DNA from: Actinomycetota bacterium
Lineage (GTDB): Bacteria; Actinomycetota; Nitriliruptoria; Nitriliruptorales; JAHWKO01
DNA length: 39,149 bases
Assembly: GCA_019347855.1 (NCBI GenBank)
Contig: JAHWKO010000008.1
Location: 1 to 39,149 of the forward strand
Reading direction: 5' to 3'
Made by a program: the position numbers and the translations under genes. The notes beneath the pieces are model-generated. The model was not told the origin of the DNA, ran no database searches, and was given only the letters and a program-made list of their open reading frames with translations. Positions 8,429 to 16,740 of the stretch are shown one piece after another. The first letter of the stretch is position 1. Every line of letters begins with the position of its first letter.

Positions 8429-9643
8429 ATGCGGGCGCTGCGTCTCGACGTCCTGCACCCCCGCGCCGTCCTGGCGCTGGCGGCCGGCCGCTTCCGGTCG
8501 GAGCTCTACCACGGCGGGGCGGGCTCGCCGCTCCGCTCGGTGGACGCTCCGGCACCTGATCGGCCGGCTGGGTGGGTACGTGTGCGGCCGACGCTCTCGG
8601 GGATCTGTGGCAGCGATCTGAAGCTGCTGAAGCTCCTCAACGGCTTCAGCCCCTCCATCACCGCCCTCGTCGGCATGCCTCGGCGCACGATCCCCGGACA
8701 CGAGATCGTCGGCACGGTGACCGAGGCGGACGACGACGCTGGCGTGGCGGTCGGCGGTCGTGTCGCGGTCGACCCGCTGCTGGGCTGCCGGGACAAGGGT
8801 CTCGAGCCGTGCCCGGAGTGCCGCGCGGGACGCCCCCAGGTCTGCCATGCCACCGGCCGGTCCGGCATGCTCACCCCCGGACACGGCTCGGGCTACAACG
8901 CTGCGTACGGCGGCGGATGGGCCGAACAGGTCGTCGCCCCAGCAGCGCGCGTGCATCCGGTCCCCGACGACCTCGAGGACACCGAGGCGGTCCTGACCGA
9001 GCCCATGGCCGTGGCGGTCCAGGCGGTCGGACGGGACCTGCCGCCTCCTGGCGCGCGGGTGCTGGTCATCGGCCCCGGGACCATCGGGATCTGCCTCGTC
9101 CATGCGTTGCGGTCCCTCTCCCCAGAGGTCCACATCACGGTGGCGGCGCTCGATGACTCTCGGGACGCCGCGCTCCGCGCGGCGGGGGCCCACGCCGTCA
9201 TCCACGGCACCCGGCGGGACCTCGTGACCGGCGCGGGACACGCGCTCGGGGTCCGGGTGGCGGGGAGCCGCCTGTCGGGCCCCGTCCTCGAGGCCGGGTT
9301 CGACGTCGTGTACGACTGCATCGGGTCGGATCAGACGCTCGACGACGCCACGCGGATGACGCGTCCGCGAGGGACGACCGTCCTCGTGGGGACCGCGGGG
9401 CGACGGTCGGTGGACTGGACCTTCGTGTGGCTCCGCGACCTCACGATCCGTGGCACCTTCAGCTACGGCCACGTCGACGCACTCGACGGGCGGCACGCGT
9501 TCGACGCCGCGCTCGACATCCTGCGGGCCCGGCGCCCCTCGCTCGTCACGCACGTGTTCCGCCTGGAGGAGCGCGTCACGGCCCTCGAGGTCGCCGAGGC
9601 CGGACCGGCCGCTGATGCGGTGAAGGTCGCGTTCGTCCCGTGA
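8429..9643 (+). CDS. Zinc-dependent medium-chain alcohol dehydrogenase family protein
   Basis: This is an NAD(P)-linked oxidoreductase of the MDR superfamily. Of 404 residues, Cys60 (SGICGSD) and His91-Glu92 (IPGHEIVG) form the catalytic zinc site. Four cysteines at about 120, 128, 131 and 139 fit the structural zinc lobe. VLVIGPGTIGI at about 211-221 is the dinucleotide-binding turn. The product also has the family phrase VYDCIGSDQTLDDATRMTRPRG. The ATG at 8429 was chosen; an in-frame GTG at 8417 would overlap the upstream stop as GTGA and add four residues. Neither has a strong ribosome binding site. Substrate unknown; the link to the upstream hydrolase suggests a shared pathway. Confidence 0.85.
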   Translation: MRALRLDVLHPRAVLALAAGRFRSELYHGGAGSPLRSVDAPAPDRPAGWVRVRPTLSGICGSDLKLLKLLNGFSPSITALVGMPRRTIPGHEIVGTVTEADDDAGVAVGGRVAVDPLLGCRDKGLEPCPECRAGRPQVCHATGRSGMLTPGHGSGYNAAYGGGWAEQVVAPAARVHPVPDDLEDTEAVLTEPMAVAVQAVGRDLPPPGARVLVIGPGTIGICLVHALRSLSPEVHITVAALDDSRDAALRAAGAHAVIHGTRRDLVTGAGHALGVRVAGSRLSGPVLEAGFDVVYDCIGSDQTLDDATRMTRPRGTTVLVGTAGRRSVDWTFVWLRDLTIRGTFSYGHVDALDGRHAFDAALDILRARRPSLVTHVFRLEERVTALEVAEAGPAADAVKVAFVP

Positions 9644-9846
9644 CGCGGCCGGGCCCCTGCTCGTTCGTCCCAACGAGACGCAGGGAACGTCCCCACCGAC
9701 GTCGAACGGACGTGGTGAGTCGCTGGGGGTGCCGCCGAGCCTGGAGCCCCAGGTCGCCGTACCCTGGTCGATCGAGCAGGAGTGGGGAGGCCGCGATCGA
9801 GCGCGTAGGTCAGGTGGTGCAGACGATCCTGCGTCGCCTCCGCCAG

Positions 9847-11094
9847 ATGACGCCGACGACGATCCGTACCGGGGTCGTCGTGCCGCTCGCGCTCGCCCTG
9901 GTCGTCCCCTTGTTGATCTCCCCCACGGGTGCCCGAGAGCCCGAGCCGGGCACGGGATCGGTGGAGGTGGCACCAGACCAGGCGATCGGCACGATCGCTG
10001 CGCCGGAGACACCCTCCGGCGAGGACGAGCCGCCCGGCTCCGACCCGGTGTTCGATGCCCGCCCCGCGGTCGCCGACGACGTGCCGACGGTGCGCCCCGA
10101 CCTCCTCATCCGGCCCGGCGAGGCCGTGGATCCGTCGTCGCTCTTCGCGGTCCTGGGGGTCGACGGGGTCGAGCACCTCGCGGGGACCGCCGAGCAGACC
10201 GTCCAGGTCGGCGCCCCGCAGGGCCAGATCGAGCTCCGGGTGCTCGTCGTCGACCCGACGGCTTTCCGACCGCTGACCCCCGAGGCCACGGCCAGGACGA
10301 GGGAGGTCTGGGAGCGGTTGTCCGACGGCGAGGCCATCTTCCGCCACGACGTCGCGAAGCAGCACGGGCTCGAGCTCGGGGCCGTTGTCCCGATGACCGG
10401 CCCGACCGGCCGTGCCACCGAGGTTCGGATCGGTGGGTACGCATCGAACGGTTCTCCCCCGCTCGCGGACGCCATCGTCCCCTGGGAGGTCGGAGGTCGT
10501 ATCGGCGTCGCTGAGCCGAACCTGTTGGTGGTCGCGCTGACCGAGCAGGCGTCACGGACCCAGGTGATCGAGCGCGTGCGGGAGGCCGTGGGGGTCGCAG
10601 AGATCACCGAGGTCGAGGAACCGCCCACCCAACAGGCCTCGCTCGTGGGTGCGGGCGCCCACCGGTTCGAGTCCTTCAGCTACATCGACCACGGTGACGG
10701 GATGATCGCGATCGACCCGGGCTGGGTCCGGCGCAACATCGTGTACGCGGACGTCCCGATCTTCGGGACGGTGCGGTGCCACAAGGCGATGATCCCCCAG
10801 CTGCGTGCGGCACTGCAGGAGGTCGTCGACCGCGGTCTCGCGAACATGATCGACACCTCCGACTACGGGGGCTGCTGGGTGCCGCGGCACATCCTCTTCG
10901 ACCCGGACCGGTCGCTGTCGATGCACGCGTGGGGCCTGGCGATCGACTTCAACGTGCACACGAACATGTACGGCGACGCGCCGACGCTGGACCAGCGGAT
11001 CGTCGACGTGTTCCGACGCTGGGGCTTCGAGTGGGGTGGCGACTGGAGCATGCCGGACGGCATGCACTTCGAGCTGAACGCCATCATCAAGTAG
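9847..11094 (+). CDS. Secreted M15-family peptidase
   Basis: This is a predicted exported peptidoglycan peptidase (M15, D-Ala-D-Ala carboxypeptidase or L-Ala-D-Glu endopeptidase type). From the ATG at 9847 the product is 415 aa, with a signal peptide (GVVVPLALALVVPLLI, then SPTGA), a Pro/Glu/Asp-rich linker and a variable middle domain. At the C-terminus, SMHAWGLAIDFN at about 357-368 and GDWSMPDGMHFE at about 398-409 supply the zinc His, Asp and His ligands. The start is uncertain: GTG at 9814 or 9817 would lengthen the basic region, and a strong GGGGAGG at about 9784 lies too far away for any of them. About 200 bp without genes precede it, containing a CTCGTT/AACGAG hairpin at 9660-9677. 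Confidence 0.83.
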   Translation: MTPTTIRTGVVVPLALALVVPLLISPTGAREPEPGTGSVEVAPDQAIGTIAAPETPSGEDEPPGSDPVFDARPAVADDVPTVRPDLLIRPGEAVDPSSLFAVLGVDGVEHLAGTAEQTVQVGAPQGQIELRVLVVDPTAFRPLTPEATARTREVWERLSDGEAIFRHDVAKQHGLELGAVVPMTGPTGRATEVRIGGYASNGSPPLADAIVPWEVGGRIGVAEPNLLVVALTEQASRTQVIERVREAVGVAEITEVEEPPTQQASLVGAGAHRFESFSYIDHGDGMIAIDPGWVRRNIVYADVPIFGTVRCHKAMIPQLRAALQEVVDRGLANMIDTSDYGGCWVPRHILFDPDRSLSMHAWGLAIDFNVHTNMYGDAPTLDQRIVDVFRRWGFEWGGDWSMPDGMHFELNAIIK

Positions 11095-11137
11095 CGTCCG
11101 CGACGTCCCCACGTCCGCCATCGAACGGGACCGCCCG

Positions 11138-11752
11138 ATGCCGTCGCTCGCGCTCGTCCGTCACGGTCAGTCGCTCTGGAACCTCGAGAACCGGTTCACC
11201 GGTTGGGTCGACGTCCCGCTCACCGGGAAGGGCGAGGAAGAGGCCCGCAAGGGCGGCCTCGCGATGAAGGAGCACGGGCTCACGTTCGACGTCGCCTACA
11301 CCTCGGCGCTCACCCGGGCGCACCAGACCCTCGACCTGATCCTCGAGGTCACCGGGTACGACCTGCCGATCATCCGCGACGAGGCGCTGAACGAGCGTCA
11401 CTACGGCGACCTCCAGGGGCTCAACAAGGACGCGATGCGCGAGGAGTACGGCGAGGAGCAGGTCCACCTGTGGCGCCGCTCGTACGACATCCCTCCCCCC
11501 AACGGCGAGGCTCTGAAGGACACGGCCGAGCGCACCCTGCCGTTCTTCCGGCGCGCGATCCTCGGCGACATCGCGCTCGCCAAGGACGTGCTCGTCGTGG
11601 CTCACGGCAACTCGAACCGGTCTATCGTGATGCAGCTCGACGAGCTGTCAGAGGAGGAGGTCCCAGGCCTCGAGCTCCCGACGGGCGTCCCGTTGGTCTA
11701 CGAGATGACCGACGACGGAGACGTCACCGACAAGCGGGTCCTCGACCTGTAG
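11138..11752 (+). CDS. gpmA: 2,3-bisphosphoglycerate-dependent phosphoglycerate mutase
   Basis: This glycolytic enzyme interconverts 3- and 2-phosphoglycerate through a phosphohistidine. The 204-aa product has VRHGQS with catalytic His9, the typical phrase NLENRFTGWVDVPLT, TSALTRAHQT, the acid/base Glu86 in NERHYGDLQG, and His156 in VVAHGNSNR. It is about 30-40 residues shorter than the classic 230-250-aa GpmA, the loss falling between SYDIPPP and LKDTAERTLP and at the C-terminus. This resembles the shorter GpmA variants. The ribosome binding site is weak. It follows the M15 peptidase gene by 43 bp. Confidence 0.93.
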   Translation: MPSLALVRHGQSLWNLENRFTGWVDVPLTGKGEEEARKGGLAMKEHGLTFDVAYTSALTRAHQTLDLILEVTGYDLPIIRDEALNERHYGDLQGLNKDAMREEYGEEQVHLWRRSYDIPPPNGEALKDTAERTLPFFRRAILGDIALAKDVLVVAHGNSNRSIVMQLDELSEEEVPGLELPTGVPLVYEMTDDGDVTDKRVLDL

Positions 11753-11809
11753 GCGCATCACCTGGTCGACGGCTCCCGACATCCTGGGTACAACACATAC
11801 CTCGCGGTT

Positions 11810-11824
11810 CGCCCGGCACGGGCG
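11810..11824. terminator. GC-rich hairpin between gpmA and the next gene
   Basis: CGCCCG and CGGGCG form a perfect six-base stem with a GCA loop. It sits about 58 bases after the gpmA stop and only about five bases before the ribosome binding site of the next gene. No T-tract follows. It could end gpmA transcription or act as a leader hairpin for the downstream gene; the call is weak. Confidence 0.3.
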
Positions 11825-11840
11825 GTGGAAGGGACACGGG

Positions 11841-13991
11841 GTGCACCAGGTTCGATCGATGAGAACGGCGGCGGTTGCGCTGGTCGCGGTGACGGCCCTC
11901 GTGGGGGCGCTGCTGGCGGCTCCGGGAGCCGATGCGGCGGACGCACCGGATCTCCGGGAGCGCGTCGACGTGGCGCCGGGCATCGTCCGCGAGCGCTACG
12001 GCTTCCGGACGGTCGGGGGCCCGAACGACGTGCAGGTCCTGCGCTTCCGGCTCGACGACAGCCGTCTGGAGGTCCGACCCGAGCTCGCGCGCGGGCAGAT
12101 CCCCGGCCGCGAGACCGTCGACGCGACCTTGCGGCGGCAGGGGAAGGATGCGGTGGCGGGGGTGAACGCCAACTTCTTCGCGCCGTCGTGCGGCCCACTG
12201 GCCGACGGCGACCCGTGCGGTCTGGTCATCCGGGATCGTCTCGTGGCCTCCGAGAACCACCAGAACGGTGGTGACTGGCCCGGTGCCTTCGCCCTGTTCG
12301 ATCCGGCCGAGGACTGGCGCGAGCGCCTGTGGGCCGTCGACCGGCCGCGCTTCGACGCGTTCGTGGAGTTCCGCGACGGCAACCGCGTGGAGATCAGCGG
12401 CATCGACCGCCAGCCGGCCGGTGACGAGCTCGTCGCCTTCAACGCGCTGTACGCGGCGAGGACGGGCACCCCGTCCGGCACCGACGAGTACCACTTCCCC
12501 GACATCGACCTGCGGGCCCGGACGGAGACCGAACGGACCCTCCCGGAGCCGATCGGGCCGAACTCCCCCATCCCCTCGTCCGGGACGATCCTCTCGGCCA
12601 GAGGCGCCGCAGCGACCCACCTGCGCGCCAGGATCGGCACGCCTGTCGAGCTGAACGTCTTCACCGCCGCAGGCGCATGGACCGGCGCGGAGCAGGCGGT
12701 CGCTGCGGGGCCGCTGATCCTCAAGGACGGGCAGATCACGAGCTCCGCGGAGTGGTTCGCCGAGGGGTTCTCGACCGCCCACCACAACGACGCTGCGCAC
12801 CCCCGCACGATCGTGGGTTTCCGCGAGGACGACCGCGGGCGCCCGGAGATGTTCCTCGTCACCGTCGACGGTCGCCAGTCGGACAGCGTCGGCATCACCA
12901 CCGGCGAGGCCGCGGAGCTGATGCGTGACCTGGGTGCGGTCGACGCGGTCATGATGGACGGCGGCGGGTCCACCACGATGGCCGTGGACGGGCTGGTCGT
13001 GAACGACCCCAGCTCCAGCCCGCGCCCCGTGGCCTCCAGCCTGGTCGTACGCACCAACGTGGCCACTCCGGACGTCACCCGCCTCGAGGGCGTCAACCGC
13101 TACGCCACGGCCGCCGCCGTCGCCCGGGACGGCTGGCCGGACGGCGCCGAGCGCGTCGTGGTAGCCAGCGGGGAACGGTTCCCCGATGCTCTCACCGGTG
13201 GCCCGCTCGCGGCCGACCGCGACGCCCCGCTCCTCCTGACCGCCTCGGGCAGCGTCCCGGCGGCCACGCTCGAGGCCCTCGCAGCCCTCGGGACCACCCA
13301 GGTCACCCTCGTCGGAGGTACCAGCGCGATCTCCGAGGACGTCGCGAACACCCTCCGCGCCCGCCGCATCGAGGTCGACCGGATCGCCGGCGAGGACCGA
13401 ACGGCGACCGCCGCCGAGGTGGCCCGCCGCATCGGTGCCCCCACCGGCCGGGTGTTCCTCGCGTCCGCGTCGACCTTCCCGGATGCCCTCAGCGCGGTCC
13501 TGCCCGCAGCACGCTCCGATGCCCCCCTGCTGCTCACGTGGCCCGACACGCTGTCCGACGCGACCGCCAAGGCCCTGGAAGCACTGGGGACCGACGAGGT
13601 GGTGGTGGCGGGTGGCCCGGCCGCCCTCTCCCCCGACGTCCAGCGCGCGATCGAGTCCCGCGGCTACCGCGTCACCCGGGTCGCCGGGGACGACCGCTTC
13701 GAGACGTCCGTGGCCCTCGTCGACTGGGCGGTCCGCCACACCAGCCTGCCCACGATCTCCGTGGCGCTGGCGACCGGGGCGGACTTCCCCGACGCGCTAG
13801 CGGGCGGGCCCTACGCGGCGCACCGTCAGATGCCCGTCCTGCTCACCCACCGGCACGACGTCGACGGGTCCGCAGCGGTCGGCGCGTGGATGGATCAGCA
13901 CGATCTGTCCGCCGGCGTGCTGTTGGGGGGCACGGCCGTGCTCGCCGGGTGGCACCGGTTCGAGCTCCAACAGCACATCGACGCCCAGTAG
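11841..13991 (+). CDS. Secreted phosphodiester glycosidase domain protein with three CWB2 repeats
   Basis: The 716-aa exported protein has a signal peptide (RTAAVALVAVTALVGALLAA, then PGADA). A phosphodiester glycosidase (NAGPA/DUF2233) domain follows at about residues 40-405, marked by VAGVNANFF, PRTIVGF and the hallmark MMDGGGSTTMAVDG at about 370. From about residue 412 there are three cell-wall-binding type 2 repeats, each with a RxxGxxRxxTA opening, an FPDAL core and a VVGG/LLGG motif. CWB2 repeats anchor surface proteins non-covalently to secondary wall polymers. The domain pairing suggests an enzyme acting on wall or capsule glycans in place. The GTG at 11841 has GAAGGGA upstream; an ATG six codons later is an alternative. 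Confidence 0.9.
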   Translation: MHQVRSMRTAAVALVAVTALVGALLAAPGADAADAPDLRERVDVAPGIVRERYGFRTVGGPNDVQVLRFRLDDSRLEVRPELARGQIPGRETVDATLRRQGKDAVAGVNANFFAPSCGPLADGDPCGLVIRDRLVASENHQNGGDWPGAFALFDPAEDWRERLWAVDRPRFDAFVEFRDGNRVEISGIDRQPAGDELVAFNALYAARTGTPSGTDEYHFPDIDLRARTETERTLPEPIGPNSPIPSSGTILSARGAAATHLRARIGTPVELNVFTAAGAWTGAEQAVAAGPLILKDGQITSSAEWFAEGFSTAHHNDAAHPRTIVGFREDDRGRPEMFLVTVDGRQSDSVGITTGEAAELMRDLGAVDAVMMDGGGSTTMAVDGLVVNDPSSSPRPVASSLVVRTNVATPDVTRLEGVNRYATAAAVARDGWPDGAERVVVASGERFPDALTGGPLAADRDAPLLLTASGSVPAATLEALAALGTTQVTLVGGTSAISEDVANTLRARRIEVDRIAGEDRTATAAEVARRIGAPTGRVFLASASTFPDALSAVLPAARSDAPLLLTWPDTLSDATAKALEALGTDEVVVAGGPAALSPDVQRAIESRGYRVTRVAGDDRFETSVALVDWAVRHTSLPTISVALATGADFPDALAGGPYAAHRQMPVLLTHRHDVDGSAAVGAWMDQHDLSAGVLLGGTAVLAGWHRFELQQHIDAQ

Positions 13992-14025
13992 CCTGGTCCC
14001 CGCCAGCGCCAGGAGCGATCCGAGG

Positions 14026-14826
14026 ATGCCCGAAGCCGTCACACCGACCGAGGGCTGGGGCGTCCTGCACCTGTTCCTCCGTATCGATCGTGCGGCCGCG
14101 GCGGGATTGCCGGACACCGCCGGCAAGTCCCTCCAGGACGTCCTGGAGGCCGCCCTCGAGGACGATGCGATCCAGGTCCACCTGTTCTCCGTGCTCGGAC
14201 ACAAGGCCGACCTGATGGTGTTCGCGCTGGCCGAGGACCTCGGCGCGCTGCGACGGTTGCAGACCGCGATCGCCAGCTGCGAGTTCGGACCGGCGCTGGA
14301 GCTGCCGTACTCGTACCTGAGCCTCACCGAGACGAGCGAGTACACGCCCACCGCCGGGTCCTACCGCGAGGAGATGGCGGCCAAGGGGGTCGAGGGCGAC
14401 GACCTCGAGCGGCGCGTGCAGGAGTTCGCCGACCGCATGGCGGACTACAACCGCCACAAGCTCTACCCCGACATGCCCGCGTGGGAGGTCACCTGCTTCT
14501 ACCCGATGTCCCACCGTCGCGAGGGTCAGGACAACTGGTACGAGCTGGAGTTCGAGGAACGCAAGCGACTGATGCACGAGCACGGCCGGTCGGGGCGGGC
14601 GTACACGGGACGGGTCCTCCAGCTCGTGACCGGATCGACGGGCATCGACGACTGGGAGTGGGCCGTCACGCTCTTCGCACACGACGTCGACGACCTGAAG
14701 GAGATCGTCTACCGCATGCGTTACGACGAGGCGTCGGCTCGCTTCGCCGAGTTCGGGCCGTTCATCGTCGGCCTGCGGCGCTCCCCACGCGAGCTGCTGC
14801 AGGAGCTCGCGGTCGCCACCGGCTGA
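14026..14826 (+). CDS. chdC: Coproheme decarboxylase (HemQ/ChdC, chlorite-dismutase family)
   Basis: This enzyme performs the last step of the coproporphyrin-dependent haem pathway of Gram-positive bacteria, turning iron coproporphyrin III into haem b with peroxide. The 266-aa product has the ChdC hallmarks: catalytic Tyr159 in FYPMSHRR, the proximal haem ligand His186 in MHEHGRSGR, and the closing phrases DDWEWAVTLFAHD and RYDEASARFAEFGPFIVG. Length matches the family. Other haem genes are absent from the window. The stop is one base before the GTG of the next gene. Confidence 0.94.
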   Translation: MPEAVTPTEGWGVLHLFLRIDRAAAAGLPDTAGKSLQDVLEAALEDDAIQVHLFSVLGHKADLMVFALAEDLGALRRLQTAIASCEFGPALELPYSYLSLTETSEYTPTAGSYREEMAAKGVEGDDLERRVQEFADRMADYNRHKLYPDMPAWEVTCFYPMSHRREGQDNWYELEFEERKRLMHEHGRSGRAYTGRVLQLVTGSTGIDDWEWAVTLFAHDVDDLKEIVYRMRYDEASARFAEFGPFIVGLRRSPRELLQELAVATG

Positions 14827-14827
14827 C

Positions 14828-16213
14828 GTGGACCTGCCCCGAGCCGTCGATCCCGAGGCGGACGTCCACCGCGCGAGCGGTCTGCTCCGCGGACTGGGGC
14901 TCGCGACCGGGGACCGTGTCCTCACGATCCTCGAGGACTCGACCGACTCGTTCGCGCTCGGGCTGGCGTGCATGCTGGAGGGGGTCGTCCAGGTGCCCGT
15001 GCACCACTCGATCCCCCCTCGCGAGGCCGTCGAGATCGTCGCCGACGCGCGCCCGCGGCTAGCGCTGGTGTCGCCCGCAGCGTCCGACGCTGTCCCTGAC
15101 GAGCTCGACGTGCACGTCGTGGCGGCCGGCGACCTCGACGACGTGGATCCGGTCGAGCCAGACGCCTCCTGGCCGCTCACCCGTCCGATGGCGTACACGT
15201 CCGGGACGACGGGACGGCGCAAGGGCGTGTACGTCGGCCTGCACGATGAGTCCTGGGGCCGGCAGGTCGTCCGCGACGAGCACGACGCGTTCGACCGTCG
15301 CCACGGCGAACGCCACCTGGTCGTCTCCCCACTGCACCACAGCGGCCCGTTCCGGTTCGCGTTCGTCACGTGGTTCACCGGGGGGCACGTGGCGGTGCTG
15401 CCCGGCTTCGACGCCGAACGGTGGCTCGCGACGATCCGGGAGGTCCGTCCGACCTCCATGTTCTGCGTGCCCACCCACCTGTACCGGTTGCTCGAGCGCC
15501 CGGACCTGACGGCGGACGATCTCGCCTCGTTCCAGCTGATCGCCCACGCGGGTGCCCCGTGCCCCGTCCCGCTCAAGGAACGTCTGTTGGAGGTCGCTCC
15601 CGACGACGCGGTGTGGGAGTTCTACGGCTCGACCGAGGGCCAGTTCACCGTCTGCTCTCCCGACGTGTGGCGAGAGGCGCCAGGCACGGTGGGTGCCGCA
15701 CGTCCCGGGAGGGAGCTCGAGATCCGTGAGCCGGGACAGGACGGGGTCGGCACGGTGTGGGTCCGTGCCCCGGAGCACGCCCGCTGGGAGTACTGGGGCG
15801 ACCCTGAACGCACGGCCGAGGTCTGGGATGGTGCCCGGTTCACGGTCGGGGACCTCGGACGGCTGGATGCGGAGCGTCGCCTGTTCCTGCACGGGCGGCC
15901 GGGTGACCTGGTGATCAGCGGTGGCGTGAACGTCTACCCGGCCGAGGTCGAACGCCGCCTGCTGGAGCACCCAGCCGTGGGCGAGGTCGTCGTCTTCGGG
16001 GTGCCCGACGAGGAGTGGGGAGAGCGGGTCGTGGCCGCGGTGGTGCCCCGAGCGGATCGGGACCCCCACGCTGCATCGATCCAGGAGCACGCGCGGGAGG
16101 GGCTGCAGGCCGCGGAGACCCCGAAGCAGGTGCTCGTCGTCGACGAGCTGCCCAAGACCTCGACCGGCAAGACGAGGCGCACCGGTCTGGCCGAGCACTT
16201 CGGGTTGACGTGA
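14828..16213 (+). CDS. Acyl-adenylate-forming (ANL superfamily) ligase
   Basis: This AMP-binding enzyme activates a carboxylic acid as an acyl-adenylate, probably to form a CoA thioester. The 461-aa product is shorter than typical acyl-CoA synthetases. It has the P-loop YTSGTTGRRKG at 123-133, the A5 region EFYGSTEG, the A7/A8 region TVGDLGRLDAERRLFLHGRPGD with ISGGVNVYPAEVE, and the C-terminal catalytic lysine in PKTSTGKTRR. The first ~80 residues of the usual N-terminal domain are reduced. The GTG start lies one base after the chdC stop. The stop overlaps the NUDIX gene by GTGA. The substrate cannot be told from sequence. Confidence 0.88.
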   Translation: MDLPRAVDPEADVHRASGLLRGLGLATGDRVLTILEDSTDSFALGLACMLEGVVQVPVHHSIPPREAVEIVADARPRLALVSPAASDAVPDELDVHVVAAGDLDDVDPVEPDASWPLTRPMAYTSGTTGRRKGVYVGLHDESWGRQVVRDEHDAFDRRHGERHLVVSPLHHSGPFRFAFVTWFTGGHVAVLPGFDAERWLATIREVRPTSMFCVPTHLYRLLERPDLTADDLASFQLIAHAGAPCPVPLKERLLEVAPDDAVWEFYGSTEGQFTVCSPDVWREAPGTVGAARPGRELEIREPGQDGVGTVWVRAPEHARWEYWGDPERTAEVWDGARFTVGDLGRLDAERRLFLHGRPGDLVISGGVNVYPAEVERRLLEHPAVGEVVVFGVPDEEWGERVVAAVVPRADRDPHAASIQEHAREGLQAAETPKQVLVVDELPKTSTGKTRRTGLAEHFGLT

Positions 16214-16740
16214 GCGACCGTCGTGGGGCCCTGCTGGCCACGCTGGCTGCGCACGACGCGGTCGATCCGCGCGAGACCGAGAGCCTGCGCCGCGCCCTCG
16301 CACTGGTCCGCGACCTCCCCGATCCCTTCAGCGAGACCGAGGGACCGATCCACGTCACCGCCTCGGCGATCGTGTGGGACGGAGGGCACCGTGTCCTGCT
16401 GCACCGCCACCGGATCCTGGGGATCTGGCTCCAACCCGGCGGGCACATCGAGGGTGACGAGGCTCCCCCGGAGGCCGCTGCGCGGGAGACCCTCGAGGAG
16501 ACCGGCATCGCGGCGGCCCACCCGGGCGGGACGCCGGCGCTCCTGCACGTGGATGTGCACCCTGCCCCGAAGCCCTCGTGCGATCTCCACCTCGACCTGC
16601 GCTACCTGCTGCTGGCGCCACCGGAGGTCCGGCCGGACCCACCACCCGACGAGAGCCAGGACGTCCGCTGGTTCGACCTCCAGGACGCGGCCGAGGTGAG
16701 CGATCCGAGCGTGGCCGCAGCTGTCGGACGCCTGCCCTGA
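16210..16740 (+). CDS. NUDIX hydrolase
   Basis: This enzyme hydrolyses a nucleoside diphosphate linked to another group. The 176-aa product contains a NUDIX box at about residues 80-105, with the spacing Gly-x5-Glu-x7-Arg-Glu-x2-Glu-Glu-x-Gly (GHIEGDE, then RETLEETGI). It is preceded by HRILGIWLQPGGH, typical of the fold. An N-terminal helical region of about 50 residues is extra. The GTG start at 16210 overlaps the upstream ligase stop by 4 bp, so the two are translationally coupled. Its stop directly abuts the convergent K+ channel gene. The substrate is unknown. Confidence 0.9.
   Translation: MSDRRGALLATLAAHDAVDPRETESLRRALALVRDLPDPFSETEGPIHVTASAIVWDGGHRVLLHRHRILGIWLQPGGHIEGDEAPPEAAARETLEETGIAAAHPGGTPALLHVDVHPAPKPSCDLHLDLRYLLLAPPEVRPDPPPDESQDVRWFDLQDAAEVSDPSVAAAVGRLP

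Noticed and set aside
9644..9846. c-di-AMP (ydaO-type) riboswitch before the M15 peptidase gene
   Set aside because: Some wall-hydrolase genes in Actinobacteria have one, and a PgpH homologue is present, but the conserved ydaO sequence blocks are not visible here.
8054..10012. Long minus-strand frame opposite the dehydrogenase, and 11724-13739 opposite the CWB2 glycosidase gene
   Set aside because: Antisense shadows with Arg/Gly/Asp-rich composition, no motifs and no ribosome binding site.
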